From Notamacropus eugenii (Eukaryota > Chordata > Mammalia > Diprotodontia > Macropodidae), in contig NC_092872.1 of assembly GCF_028372415.1 (NCBI RefSeq), forward strand, positions 548,759,205-548,823,204: a stretch of DNA of 64,000 nt. Reading direction: 5' to 3'. The notes below the pieces were generated by a model. It saw only the letters and a list, made by a program, of their open reading frames with translations. It made no database searches and was not told where the DNA came from. The position numbers were made by a program, and so were the translations under genes. Of this stretch, positions 10,561-22,561 are shown one piece after another. Every line of letters starts with the position of its first letter. Position 1 is the stretch's first letter.

Positions 10561-11102
10561 TCATTTCATTCATCTTCCTATCTCAATCCAGATCCCTGTT
10601 CCTTTCATCTACCAGGCCCCAGGTGACTCTCTCTCATTTCTCAAAGACTCTGCCTTCCTCACTAACTCTTATTACTTGTCTTCATTATTGGTGACATCAG
10701 TATCCATTAAGAGAATGCTCTGCATTCTCAGTTAATTTACCCCATCAACTCCTAAGACCTAGCCTTACCTCTACCTCTACATTTCCGCAGGATCCTTTGC
10801 CCTTCTCATTGGACTCTGACTTCAAAGGAGGGCTGTGGGTTCTAGGGCCTTGATTTAAAAAGGGGCCCAGCATAGTTTTTCTCCCCTTTGCCCCAGAGCT
10901 ACATAGCTTTCAGAATTCTTGGAAACTCTCCATCCAAGCCTTCAAGCCAAGTAGCTTCTCCCACCCACTTTTCACCTTCCTTTTGTGTGTTATCTTTCCC
11001 CTTTAGACTGTAAGGGCAGAGATTGTCTTTAGTTTTGGATACAAAACCTGTGCTTACTTCAGCTCCAGGCCTATTGTAAGCACTTTATAAATGTTTCTCG
11101 AC
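10560..11102 (+). repeat. L2 LINE relic with 3' tail
   Basis: Pyrimidine-rich L2-like 3' sequence ends at 11000-11102 with CTTTAGACTGTAAGGGCAGA, then TAAGCACTTTATAAATGTTT, the usual order of the L2 3' UTR. The 5' part (10560-10980) is assigned by context only. Confidence 0.5.
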
Positions 11103-12650
11103 TAACCTCTCTTCTACCTGAGGTACCAAAGGAGAGATCACTGGGGAGACCTCACCATCACTCCAAACTGAGGCCCCTTCATGACCGAATTCTTCAGTCC
11201 TTCCAGCTTTCTCTCTAATCCCTTTATATATATATATATATATATATCAAGTTTCTCCCTGATTGAATTAGCTCGGATCTGCAGTATGACCCTGTCTTTA
11301 CAGTTAACTCCTTATCTACCTTTACTTTACTTTCTTTACTTGTTGGTAAACTCTAGTAGTAACTTGAAAAGGCTACAAGCCAAGACCGAAGTGGAGGGAA
11401 TGTTGGTGCACAATTTTGTGTTTGTAGATGATTGTGCACTCAATGTAGTCTCTGAAACTGAGATGCAACAAAGTATGGATCAATTCTCAGCTGCTTGTGC
11501 TAATTTTGACCTAATAATTAACACCAAGAAAACGCCACCACCACACCATCCATATGTAGAATTATCAGTTATAGTGAATGGAGAAGTTTTAAATGCTGTG
11601 TATATGTTCATTTACCTTGGTGGTATGCTTTCCAGGGATGTACACATTGATAATGAGGTTGACACAAGAATGGCCAGAGCTAGCTCAGTGTTTGGGAGGC
11701 TCCAAAGGAAAGTATGGGAGAGAAGAGGTATTAGACTGACTATCAAACTGAAGGTCTACAGAGTGGTTGTGCTGACTTCATTGCTGTATGCCTGTGAAAC
11801 ATGAACAGTCTACCAGCACCACACTAAGAAACTGAATCACTTCCATTTGAACTCTTAGGAAGTTTCTGAATATCACCTGGCAGGATAAGGCACCAGACAC
11901 TGTGGTCCTTGCTTGAACTCTGCTTCAGAGAGTACAACTCTGATGGGCTGGTCACGTTGCTCAAATGCAAAATGTACACTTGCCAGAAAGACTATTTTAT
12001 GGAGAACTCACACAGGGCAAGGGATCACATGATGTTCAGAAGAAGCAATACAAGGACATTCTTAAGGTCTCTCTCAAGAACTTTGAAATTGATTGTGTGA
12101 AATAGGAGACACTGGCACAGGACTGCTCAGCATGGTGTTTTCACATCAGAGAAGGTGCTTGTGCTCTATGAGCAAAGCAGAATTGAGACAGCTCAAAGGA
12201 AACATAGGATGCACAAATTTATAATAACCACCCCAAACATTCAGACTATTTGTGCCAGACCTATGGTAGATCATTCTGTGCTCGTGTTGGTCTGATCAGC
12301 CACTGTCAGACACATTGAAACTTGATTCTACCATAGAAGTTTCATCTTGGAGAATGAAGGACAACAACTAGCTATCTGCCTTTACTTACTCTTTTCTATA
12401 CTTGTTATAATATAACCCCTCATAGAAGGTATGTGTCCTGAGGTCAGGGATTATTTTGTTTGTCTTTTGATCCAGAGCAGCTGGCACAGCTAGTGGCTAG
12501 CTCTGATGAAGTGAGCAGTTACTAAATGCTTCCTGAATTGAAAGGAAAAGTGACTAGATTAAGATCATAAAGTAAATTATGGACTAGAAACCAGGTCTCC
12601 TAACTTAGTCCAAGAGTCTTTCTTCAGTGTAAGGATGCTTGTGGACTACT
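11103..12650. repeat. Local duplication, copy 2 (split by RTE insertion)
   Basis: Second copy of the unit at 9455-9920. The left part (11103-11327) carries AGGCCCCTTCATGACC at 11171 and GCAGTATGACCCTGTCTTTA, plus a private (TA)n tract at 11225-11248. The right part (12373-12650) carries the L2-like tail, TGAATTGAAAGGAAAAGTGA and CTTTCTTCAGTGTAAGGATG. The two parts flank the RTE at 11328-12372. Confidence 0.7.
11328..12372 (+). mobile_element. RTE-clade LINE, 5'-truncated, with RT and zinc-finger relic
   Basis: 3' part of an RTE non-LTR retrotransposon. A frame at 11350-11804 reads RLQAKTEVEG, then the reverse-transcriptase active-site block FVFVDDCALN (usual form F-A-D-D; here Ala to Val), NTKKT, YLGGMLS, AS-FGRLQRKVWERRGI and LKVYRVVVLTSLLYACET. 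The relic then breaks by stops and shifts. Near 12240-12320 a C-terminal finger can be read: LCQTYGRSF...RVGLISHCQTH. It is flanked by a 15-bp target-site duplication TATCTACCTTTACTT (11313-11327; 12373-12387 with one change). It ends GAATGAAGGACAACAAC. Not functional. Confidence 0.85.
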
Positions 12651-14110
12651 CTTAGCACCTAGAAACATTCATTTAGGGCAGCTAAGTGGTACAGATGAGG
12701 AAAGTGACGTCGAAGATCACAACTAGGTGACATCTCAGATCTGTTCCAGCTCTAGATTTATTATTCTAAGGATGTGACCCTGGAAAGTCATACCATATTC
12801 AAAGGAAGGAGAGGCAATAGTGTATTACATACAGAATTGATAAGATATTCGTGAGGAAATTCAGGAGAACATTTGGATAAAGATCAGCCGAGGGAAAAAC
12901 AGAAGCACTGGTGTCATGGAGTATGCCACACATCACCTGGACAGAAAATAAATGAGGCATTCAAAAAATAGATCACAATTGTGGTAAGGAGGCTTAACAT
13001 GATGGAGGTCTTTAACTATCCAGTCATCTGCTAGATCTCCCTGTGTACCAAAAGCAGAACAGCTAATGGTCTTGGATTGCATTAAGGATAACTTCACCCT
13101 TCAAAAGACAGAAGATCTAAATCCATTCTCACCAATCACTTAAGACTGATTGCTGAAATAGAATCAATGAGAATCTTACTAGAAAGTAACCACTACATTT
13201 TAGAATTTATGACCGAAGAAGAAAATTGGCATATGATTCTGGCATATCACCTAGAGCTGGGGAGAGCAGATTTCAAAGGTTCCTAGGAAGGCTAGGTCCT
13301 ATATCATAGACAAAAATTCAACAGGATACATTAATGTAAGAAGCATCATAAGAAGTTCTCAAAAATTATTATCTGAAGATGCACATAGAGGTACTTACAG
13401 TGAGTAAGAAAAAGGGACTACTGTCATATAGAGACTAATGTGGATGTTCAGGGAAATCATCAATGAACTTGGATTTATTTTTATTTTTTGCCCTCCCACA
13501 AGGAATAGACAAAATAAGACAGAAAACAACCCCCAAACAACTCAAACCCAACCCTTCACTCTGTAAACTATTAAGCAAAAAAGCATTTTTTAAAAAATGA
13601 TTTCAAATGATTTTACCTAAAACTTATGTTTACCTTTTATTATTTACTGATTGATTAAAGACTGGAAGACCATGTCCATTAATTTTAATATGGTAGCACT
13701 AACATGATCCTGTTGTATTCCAGTGCAGAGTTTTGAAAGATGTGTGCAGATTCTCAAAATAAGGTAGGGGCAGGAGAGAGGCTGTAATGTCAAAGAGGGT
13801 AAAGAGGTGGGGGTGGGGGTGTTTAAAAAGTGTCCAGCATCCTAAAACTCAGAAAGAGCTGAAACTGTCAAATATTATGTGCACCAGAAACCATTTTTCT
13901 GTTTTTGTATCTTTTTAAAATATATGATAGAGAAATAAGAAGGATTGAAGAAAGGAAGGAACCATTACACTGGGTAAATGGAATAATTATGAATGATACA
14001 GAAGAGCAAGACTTCTCTAACCTGATTTTGTTTGTTTTCTTTGACAAGGAGAATGACCTTTGTGCTGACAATGGAGCTCTCCACTTCATTTTTTCTGATT
14101 TTCTTCAGAA
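12651..14110. other. Intergenic stretch without recognised gene
   Basis: A CORE-SINE head-like scrap is at 12676-12730 (GGGCAGCTAAGTGGTACAGA). A short G-rich tract (GGTGGGGGTGGGGGTG) is at about 13806-13821. Overlapping 71-73-codon frames on both strands at 13868-14120 have no family match. I see nothing else supportable here. Confidence 0.5.
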
Positions 14111-14119
14111 CTCCCTGTA

Positions 14120-15720
14120 GTCTAGCTTCCTATACCTCAATACCCTAACTGCTCTCTCCAGAGTTACCAATGATCTCTGAATTGTCAAATCTAATGGCCT
14201 TTTATCAACTCATTCTTTTTTCCTCTATGCAACCTTTATCACTAATGGTCCCTTTCATTCTTTATGTCCCCTTTTCCTTAGGTTTCCTTGTTACTACTCT
14301 ATTCTGATTTTCCTCAGCTTGTCTGACCCCTCCTTCTCAGTCTTCTTTGCTACATCTTCCAGGTCATGTCTGCTAAAGGTGGTCATGACCCCCAAGACTC
14401 TGCTCTGGGCATCCTTCTCTCATGTCTATTTAGAGGTATCAAACACAAAGTCCCTGGCCAGCAACACTCTCAAATGCAACCTGAACTAGATTAAAATGTA
14501 ATTAGGAAAAGTTTAACAAAATAAATAAAAGTGCAATAGAACACAGATAATGTTAATATCTAAAGGGATTTTTATGCATAGTTTAGGGGCCTGATTGTGT
14601 CACCACTGCTCCATAATATTTCACTTGGTAATCTAATCCTTGATTTAATTATCATCTCTATTCAAATGGTTCTCTGATCTATTTATATAGTCCTAACCTC
14701 TCTCCTAATCTCCAGATTCAAACCTCCAACTAACTACCTATTAGACACTTCAAACTGGATGTTCTGTAGACATCTTAAACTCAGCATGTCTAAAACTGAA
14801 CTAATCATCTTCCCTCCAAAATCTACCCCCCTTCCAGATTTCCTTATTACTTTCCAGTCCCTCTTACTATGGTATCAGCCTCCCAGGCAGCCAGACTTCC
14901 AACCTAGGGATCATTCTCAAGTACTCACTCTCATCCCCCATATCCAATTTGTTGTCAAGTCCTGTGCTTTGATTTTCCTTTAGTAATATCTCAGATATAC
15001 ACCCCCTTCTCTCCCCTAATATTCCATCAGCATCCAAAAGCCCTTCATCACCTCACACCTGTACCATTGCAATAGTCTGCTGGTTGGTCTTCCTGCCTCA
15101 AATCTTTCCCCTCTCTTGTCATCTTTCCATCAGTTGTAACATTAATATTTCTAAAGCACATGGTACCACCTATCCCTTGTTTAGTAAGCTTCAGTAGCTT
15201 CCTATCACCTCTAGAATCAAATATAAAAATCTCTGTTTGGTATTCAAAACCATTTACATCCTAGCTTCCTTCTTTTTCCTTCCCTGCCACCTCCCCATTT
15301 TTCCAGTCTTTCTAAATCTTACTCCTCCTACCCCCTCTGTTTGTTGAATAAGATACTCCAAATCTTGATTCTGACATTTTCACCCCATGCTTGGAATACT
15401 CTCCTGTTTGATCTCTGCATCTCATCTCTTCTCTGCTTCCTGGCTTCCCTGACATCCTTTCTAGTCCTAGTCAAAATCCCAAATTCTACAAGAAGCCTCT
15501 CCAGGTTCCCCTTATTGATAATGCCTTCCTTCCTTTGATTTTTTTCCAGGTAATCCTGTATATTTCTTGTTTATATAAAACTATTTTCGTGTTCTCTCCC
15601 CCTTTGGACTGTGAGCTCCTTATGATCAGGCTGTTTTGCCTTTCTTTGTGTCTTCAGGGCTTAGCATAGTGCCTAACACTGTGGTGTCTGACTTGGTAAC
15701 TGCCTGAAAATAACAAAAAT
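14120..15720 (+). mobile_element. L2 LINE, 3' third, split by hAT relic
   Basis: Long L2 relic in sense orientation. Recognisable in order are the reverse-transcriptase-derived blocks AGGTCATGTCTGCTAAAGGT, TTCAAACTGGATGTTCTGTA, ACATCTTAAACTCAGCATGT, CCATATCCAATTTGTTGTCA, ACCATTGCAATAGTCTGCTG and GAATCAAATATAAAAATCTC. The 3' tail follows at 15600-15720: GGACTGTGAGCTCCTTATGA, then CTTAGCATAGTGCCTAACAC. Many stops; non-coding. Interrupted at 14431-14611 by a hAT-like relic. Confidence 0.8.
14431..14611. mobile_element. hAT-like MITE inserted in L2
   Basis: Begins TAGAGGTATCAAACACAAAG and contains AGATTAAAATGTAATTAGGA, then AACAAAATAAATAAAAGTGC, the internal order of a marsupial hAT MITE with ends of the GGTGTCAAAC type. 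L2 sequence stops at its left and resumes at its right. Target-site duplication unclear. Confidence 0.5.
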
Positions 15721-16620
15721 TATTAATATTGTGATGAAGACAAAGATAATAAAGATATATTAAAAACCCACCAGGCTACCCTTGATAAATATAGATCGCT
15801 AGGGAGAGATGAACTACTTCCTTGGATGCTTAAAGAATGGATAGTTGGAATTCCAAAGCCATGGTCATCTGTGAAATATAGAAGAGAACAGGAGAAATGA
15901 TTTCCTCTCCTCCCCACCTCCCCCTCCCCCAAAAACTGTAAACTATTTGTTGTTGAGATTGATTTTGAATTCTGGCAAAATTCTATGGCATATTATTAAA
16001 GGGATGGTTACTGCACATCTGAAAAAGGAAATAATGAGCTCAAGGAGCTGGTATGGCTTCATCCATAGCAGTTTATGCCAAACTAACCTCATTTCCTTCT
16101 TTTGTTTGGTGGGTAATATCAGGGGATATTTGATAGGTAAATCAGGGAAATGCCATAGTTAGAGTTTACTTAGATTTTAGCAAAGTCGTTGACAGTGGTG
16201 TAATGTATAGCTAGACAGATTTGAAATTGATACAATATGTGGTTCCTAATGGGTCAAATGTGAAAAGATGTCACTAATAGAGGGAGGGCTCTAGAGTTAA
16301 AGTTAGGGTTGGCATTGTGCTTTTTACTGTTTTGTTTTGTTTTTTCAAGAAAAAATGTGGTTAAAGGTCTAGATGACTTGCTGTAGAATTTGCAGATGAC
16401 ACAAAGCTAGAAGAGATAACTCATAAACAGATGAGAGAATCAAGATTCAAAACATTGAGCCAGCATAGAATTACAGGCTGAAGCTAATGAGATGAAATGT
16501 AATGTAGATAAATTAATAGGAATAAAGTTCAAAAATTGAGTTTAAAAATTAACTTCACAAGCACAACATGAGGAAAACATGACCAGATAGCATTTGATCT
16601 GAGAAAATTCTGATCATTTT
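15720..16620 (+). mobile_element. CR1/L3 LINE relic with reverse-transcriptase fragments
   Basis: Sense-strand CR1/L3 relic. It carries a degraded EFWQNSMAYYKGMVTAHLKKE-like stretch (about 15960-16030), then SWYGFIHSSLCQTNLISFF, then TTTAGCAAAGTCGTTGACAG (the DFSKAFDS block) and FADDTKLEEI at about 16390-16420, the catalytic F-A-D-D box. Multiple stops; not functional. Confidence 0.7.
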
Positions 16621-16884
16621 AGCAGACGATAAACTTAATGATTCTGTATTGCTATACCTGCAAGCATCACAGTGCTTACCTCATTAATAGAACAATTAAA
16701 CAGCGTTCAGTAATGTCAGCTTTGTTTAGCTGCCTTGTCTGCCGTGTAGCTCACTGAAAACCTTATATCATTTTCCAGAGTAATTAACAGACTAACCATA
16801 CCTCTGCCATCTTCTATTTGGTAAGTTGATTTTTTTTGTACCTAACTTCTAGACTTTACATTAATTCCTATTGACTTGCATCAT
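16621..16884. other. Unclassified intergenic sequence
   Basis: A short AT-rich stretch between a CR1 relic and a CORE-SINE. No feature recognised. Confidence 0.4.
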
Positions 16885-17090
16885 GATAGGTCCCAAGTTT
16901 GAACCCTACCTCAGACACTTAGGCAAATCACTTAACTTCCATTAAATGCCTCAGTTTCCTCATCTGTAAAACAGGGACAACAGGACCTACCTCACTAGGT
17001 GATTAACTCAAATGAGTTAACATATGTGAAGACCTTTTCAAACCTTAAAGTACTATATAAATGCTAGCTATTATTATCCTTGCATTATCA
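16885..17090 (+). repeat. CORE-SINE with L2-type tail
   Basis: ACCTCAGACACTTAGGCAAA, then GCCTCAGTTTCCTCATCTGT, then AAAGTACTATATAAATGCTA is the order of the MIR/THER CORE followed by its L2-related 3' end. Confidence 0.75.
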
Positions 17091-17099
17091 ATATTTTTA

Positions 17100-18120
17100 C
17101 CTTATCATTGATTAGGACCAATAATCTATCCTTTCAGGATTCTTTTGAGTCCTGAATCTGTTATCTGGTATGTTTGCTATCCCTCTCAGATTTGTGGTAT
17201 CTGAAAATTTGGGGGACATGCCACCTATGTCTTTATCTGAATCACTGATAAAAATGTTGAACAGTTTAGGGCAGGGAATAGATGTCTGGGATACAACACT
17301 AACGACTTCCTGCCTTGCTGACAGTAAACCATTACCCCCTTCTCTTTGAATCTGGCAATTGAACCAATTCTGAATCCATCTAATTGTATCATTTTCTAAT
17401 CCATAACTCCCTATCTTTTCCACAAGATTAGTTTGAGACATTTTATCAAAAGCTTTGCTCAAATCTAAGTAAATGATATATAGCATTCTCATCAATTAGT
17501 TCAGAAATTCTGTCAAAAAAGGAAATGGAGCTAGTCTAGATTGACCTGTTCTTGATGACACTCCACTGGCCATCTGGTATTACTGCTTCACACTCTAGAT
17601 GTTCACTAACCATCTCTTTGATGATCTATTCTAGTATTTCCCCAGGAATTGATGTCAACCTCATTCATCTATAGCTAGCTTACTCTTTTCTCTTTGCTTG
17701 TTTTGAAAACTGAGATGATGTTTGCCTTCTCCAGTCTTGTGGCCCCTTTCCTATTTTCCATGATCTTTCAAGATCACTGTCATCAGTTCAACAGTAACGT
17801 CTGCCTGTTCCTGTAGAACTCAAGAATGGAGCTCATTGGGGCCAAGTAACTTGACTTCATCAAGGGCAATTAAGTTTTGAGTATCAACTTCCTGACTAGT
17901 TTTTTTTCTGCTCTCATTTCCAGTGCAAAGGTCATTCTCTAAGGCAGGAAAAAAAAGAAGCAAAAAGAGAATTAAGCAGTTTTGAGCGGTCTGTGTTGTT
18001 GCCTATGATCACCCCATTCTCTCCAAGCAATGTTCATGCTCTTATATTCACCCTAGCCTGGGTTCTGGCTTCTAAGTTTATGGTAAGTTATTTGTGTATC
18101 CATCTATGTTGGCTTCTTCA
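17100..18120 (-). mobile_element. CR1-clade LINE relic, reverse-transcriptase region
   Basis: Minus-strand CR1 reverse transcriptase. A 127-codon open stretch (17112-17495) reads YIIYLDLSKAFDKMSQTNLV, then EKIGSYGLENDTIRWIQNWF, LFNIFISDSDKDI and KFSDTTNL (decayed F-A-D-D-T-K-L). Upstream to about 17760, the preceding RT segment can be followed through stops and shifts: GKILE-like, IIKEMVSEHLE and SISFFDRISELIDE. The outermost part (17770-18120) is assigned by continuity. Not functional. Confidence 0.8.
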
Positions 18121-18139
18121 GAGAAATCAAGTCAAATAA

Positions 18140-18857
18140 AAGAGTCAACAAGTATTTATTCAGTGCTTACTATGTGCCAGGTATTGTGCTAAACACTCTC
18201 CCCTCCCCCATTTTTTGTCCTCTTTTATTTCTCTTTGCCTCTTTCAAACTGCATTCTTAACATCTTCTATCTCTCTTGGGATGACTTCCCCTGTAGCATT
18301 CTATAGGCCGTGGGTTTATATCTTTTATTCCTCTGAATGCTTTGAAATTTGCTTTCCACAAATGTAAGGTTCGTTTTGGATTATGCTATCTTCACCTGCT
18401 TTTTATTAAAGGATAGAATGGTCATATCTCCCTAATGTTCTTATCATCATTTTCACTCAAGTAATCAGTTCTTCTTTGTTAATGAGAATTAGGTCCAGAA
18501 TAGAATTTCCTTTTGTTGGTCCTCTATCTTTTGAAGAACAACATTATCACCAGACAAGTCAAGAAGTTATTAGCTGATCTACTTTTGGCAGAGTAAGAGC
18601 TCATTACTAATATACCATGCATCTGTGCCAGGCTTGTTATCTGTCTTTCAGATCCCTTATCTACTTCTTTTTTCTATCCAGGTGGTCTATAATGTACTCT
18701 ATTGACAAAATCACTTCTCTTTCTTCTTCCATTGACTTTCACCCAAACACTCTTCATCATGATTCACTTCTGGTTTCTGAATTTCTTTGCAAGAGTCTAC
18801 TTTCTTACTATACAATGCTACTCAACAATCCCCTCCATGCCTGCCACACTCCTTTTG
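18140..18857 (-). repeat. L2 3' tail plus unclassified old repeat
   Basis: 18140-18205 is the reverse complement of the L2 tail (AAGTATTTATTCAGTGCTTA, then TGTGCCAGGTATTGTGCTAA). 18220-18857 (for example GGTCTATAATGTACTCTATT) resumes at 24402-24560 after the HAL1-like insertion and may belong with the minus-strand CR1 relic to its left, but I cannot name it. Confidence 0.45.
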
Positions 18858-20371
18858 CCTATCCCATTTCTTTCTTTCTTTTTTTTGATTTTTAAAATTT
18901 ATTTATTTTTAGTTTTCAACATTCATTTCCACAAGATTTTTAGTTCCAAATTTTCTCCCCATCTCTCCCCTCTCCCACCCTGAAACACCATGCATTCTGA
19001 TTACTCCTTCCCCCAATCTGCCCTCCCTTCTATCACATCCCTCCCTTCCCTTATCCCCATCTTCTCTCTTTTCTTGTAGGGCAAGATAGATTTCTGTACC
19101 CCATTACCTGTATTTTTTATTTTCCAGTTGCATGCAAAAACAATTCTCAACATTTGTTCCTAAAACTTTTAAGTTCCAACTTCTCTCCCTTCCTCCTTCC
19201 CCACCCATCCCCACTGAGAAGGCAAGCAATTCAATATAGGCTATATATGTGTAGTTTTGCTAAAGATTTCCATAATAGTCATGTTTTGAAAGACTAATTA
19301 TATTTCCCTCCATCCTATCCTGCCCGCTATTTATTCTATTCTCTCTTTAGACTTTTCCCTCCCCTAAAGTGATTACTTGTTATTTCTCCCTCTTGCCATT
19401 TGCCTTTCCTTCTATCATCCCCTCACCCCATTTATCCCCTTCTCCACTACTTTCCTATAGTGTAAGATAGATTTTCATACCAAATTGAGTGTGCATGTTA
19501 TTCCCTCCTTAAGCCAAATGTAATGAGAGTAAGTTTCACTTTTTCCCTCTCACCTTACCCCTTCTCCCCTCCATTGAAAAAGCTTTTTCTTGCCTCTTTC
19601 ATGAGAGATAATTTGCCCCATACTATTTCTCCCTTGTATGTATGTATGAATAATCCCCCCAACTATCCAAATACTGAGAAAAATTTCAAAAGTTACAGAT
19701 ATTGGGGGGGAAGTCAAGATGGTGGAGTAGAAAGATACACGTATGCTAGCTCCTAATGCATAGCCCATAAAATACCTTTAAAGAAGAACTCACAACAAAT
19801 TCTGGAGCAGCAGAAACCACAGAACAACGGAGCAGAGGAGATTTCTGTTCCAGAGAGATCTGAAAAACTGAAACAAAGGTCCATCATGCACCAGACCTGG
19901 AGCAGAGCCCAGACCTGCCTTGGCCAAGTGGCACCTAGAGGAGCAGATCTAAGCAGGCTTCAGGGACAGAATCTCCAGCAGCAGCGCAGGTCCCTCCACC
20001 CACAGGTGCCAAAGGTCAGTGAGAGAGTCTTTCTAGCTCACTGAGAGGGGAGCAGGGTGTCTCCATAACTCAAGCCCCCTAAGGAGGCAGCAGAGGAGGC
20101 AGCAGTGGACAAGGGCTCCCAAAGCAGGTGGGAGCTCGGATCCATTGTTGAAGGTCTCCACAAGAACCCCTTGAGGGAACTGAGTCCCTTGTGGCAGCCC
20201 TGCCCCCACCTGAGCACCTGAACTTAATCTCACACTGAATAGCAGCTCTGCCCCCACCAAAAGCCCTGAGGCTAGGCAGCAGCATTTGAATCTCAGCCCC
20301 CAAGTACTGGCTGGGTGGATCTGGAGGTGAGGTGGGTGTGGAGAGGAAACTCAGAAGTCAAGTCTGGGAAA

Positions 20372-21461
20372 ATGCCCAGAAAAGGGAAAAAAAATAAGAC
20401 CATAGAAGGTTACTTTCTTGGGGAACAATTATCTCCTCCCATCCTTTTGGATGAGGAAGAACAATGGGAAAGACATAAAAGTCAAGGCTTCTGTATCCTA
20501 AACATCCAAAATAAATATTCAATGGGCTCAGGCCATGGAAGAGCTCAAAAAGGATTTTGAAAATCAAGTTAGAGAGGTGGAGGAAAAACTGGGAAGAGAA
20601 ATGAGAGAGATGCAAGAAAAGCATGAAAAGCAGGTCAACACCTTGCTAAAAGAGACCCCAAAAAATGCTGAAGAAAATAACACCTTGAAAAATAGGCTAA
20701 CTCAATTGGCAAAAGAGGTTCAAAAAGCCAGTGAGGAGAAGAATGCTTTAAAAAACAGAAACAGCCAAATGGAAAAGGAGGTTCAAAAGCTCACTGAAGA
20801 AAATAGTTCTTTAAAAATTAAAATGGAACAGATGGAGGCTAATGACATTATGAGAAACCAAGAGATCACAAAACAAAACCAAAAGAATGAAAAAATGGAA
20901 TATCTCACTGGAAAAAAACTGACCTGGAAAGTAGATCCAGGAGAGACAATTTAAAAATTATGGGACTACCTGAAAGCCATGATCAAAAAAAGAGCCTAGA
21001 CATCATCTTTCATGAAATTATCAAGGAAAACTGCCCTGAGATTCTAGAAACAGAGGGCAAAATAAGTATTGAAAGAATCCACTGATCACTTCCTGAAAGA
21101 GATCCAAAAAGAGAAACTCCTAGGAACATTGTGGCCAAATTCCAGAGTTCCCAGGTCAAGGAAAAATATTGCAAGCAACTAGAAAGAAACAATTCAAGTA
21201 TTGTGGAAATACAATCAGGATAACACAAGATCTAGCAGCTTCTACATTAAGGGACAAAAGGGCATGGGATATAATATTCCAGAAGTCAAAGGAATTAGGA
21301 CTAAAACCAAGAATCACCTACCCAGCAAAACGGAGTTAATACTTCAGGGGAAAAAAAATTGGTCTTTCAATGAAATAGAGGACTTTCAAGCATTCTTGAT
21401 GAAAAGACCAGAGCTGAAAAGAAAATTTGACCTTCAAACACAAGAATCAAGAGAAGCATGA
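20372..21461 (+). pseudogene. L1-type ORF1 relic of element B
   Basis: Derived from the L1 ORF1 RNA-binding protein. It starts MPRKGKKNKTIEG, then shifts frame near 20465 (10 nt absent relative to element C). A second open stretch (20535-20954) is a heptad-rich coiled coil: MEELKKDFENQVREVEEKLG, then leucine/glutamate repeats to NEKMEYLTGKK, where a 1-nt loss diverts the frame to a stop at 20954. The RRM-like part (RRDN to LPE, REIIKENCPE-like) and C-terminal domain (ITYPAK, WSFNEIEDFQAFLMKRPEL) can be followed to TGA at 21461. Not functional. Confidence 0.85.
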
Positions 21462-21593
21462 AAGGGTAAACAGCAAAGAGAAATCATAAGGGACTTACTA
21501 AAGTTGAACTGTTTACATTCCTACATGGAAAAACAATATTTGTAACTCGTGAAACTTTTTTTCAGTATCTGGGTGGTTGGTGGGATTATACAC

Positions 21594-21603
21594 ACACACA
21601 CAC

Positions 21604-21636
<33 letters not shown>

Positions 21637-21637
21637 G
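21594..21637. repeat. (CA)n microsatellite in element B
   Basis: A CA dinucleotide tract of about 43 bp with one CG interruption. Element C has the matching TG/TC tract at 44873-44930, so the tract is inherited from the element and has since varied. Confidence 0.9.
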
Positions 21638-22561
21638 GGACAGAGAGACAGAGAGCACAGGGTGAATTGAATAGGATGGGATCATATCTTAAAAAAATGA
21701 AATTAAGCCGTGAGAGAGAAATATATTAGGAGGAGAAAGGGAGAAATGGAATGAGGCAGGTTATCTCTCATAAAAGAGGCAAAGAAAAGACTTTTCAGTG
21801 GAGGGAAAAAGAGGGGAGGTGAGAGAAAAAACATGAAGCTTACTCTCATCACATTCAACTAAAGGAAGGAATAAAATGCACACTCATCTTGGTATGAAAA
21901 CCTATCTTACAATACAGGAAAGTGGGGGAGAAGGGGATCAGCAGGGTGGGGGGGATGATGGAAGGGAGGGCAGTGGGAAGAGGGAGCAATTTGAAGTCAA
22001 CACTCTTGGGGAGGAACAGGATTAAAAGAGAGAATAGAAGCAATGGGGGGCAGGATAGGATGGAGGGGATTATAGTTAGTCATATACAACATGACTATTA
22101 TGGAAGTCATTTGCAAAACTACACAGATATGGCCTATATTGAATTGCCTGCCTTCCCAAAGTGAATGGGTGGGGAGGGAGGGATGAAGAGAAGTTGGAAC
22201 TCAAAGTTTTAGGAACAACTGTTGAGTACTGTTCTTGCTACCAGGAAATAAGAAATACAGGTAATGGAATATAGAAAGTTATCTTGCCCTACAGGACAAA
22301 AGAGAAGATGGGGACAAGGGAAGGGAGGGATGATAGAAGAGAGGGCAGATTGGTGATAGAGGCAATTAGAATGCTCAGTGTTTTGGGGTGAGTGAAGGGG
22401 ACAAATGGGGAGAAAATTTGGAACCCAAAATTTTGTGAAAATGAATGTTAAAACAAATAAATAAATTTTAAAAAAAGTTACAGATATTATCTTTCCATGT
22501 AGGAATGTAAACCGTTCAACTTTAGTAAGTCCCTTATGACTTTTCTTTCCTGTTTACTTTT

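Larger units (their letters stand above)
19704..22472 (+). mobile_element. HAL1-like element B inserted in element A
   Basis: Full-length ORF1-only L1 derivative on plus, 2.77 kb. It starts AAGTCAAGATGGTGGAGTAG (the L1-type 5' start), has a 668-nt 5' UTR, an ORF1 relic at 20372-21461, a (CA)n-bearing 3' UTR and an AAATAAATAAATTTT tail. A perfect 16-bp target-site duplication AAAAGTTACAGATATT flanks it (19688-19703; 22473-22488). Body and 3' UTR are close to element C: an 80-codon 3' UTR stretch differs at only two residues. Insertion is therefore younger than element A. Confidence 0.88.

Noticed and set aside
11181..11349. First part of a 207-codon frame read as a protein N-terminus.
   Set aside because: This part is duplicated intergenic sequence with a (TA)n tract. 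Only the portion after about 11350 is RTE protein.
17112..17495. 127-codon frame as a possible host gene.
   Set aside because: Clear CR1-type reverse transcriptase motifs (LDLSKAFD, RWIQNWF) with decay on both sides.
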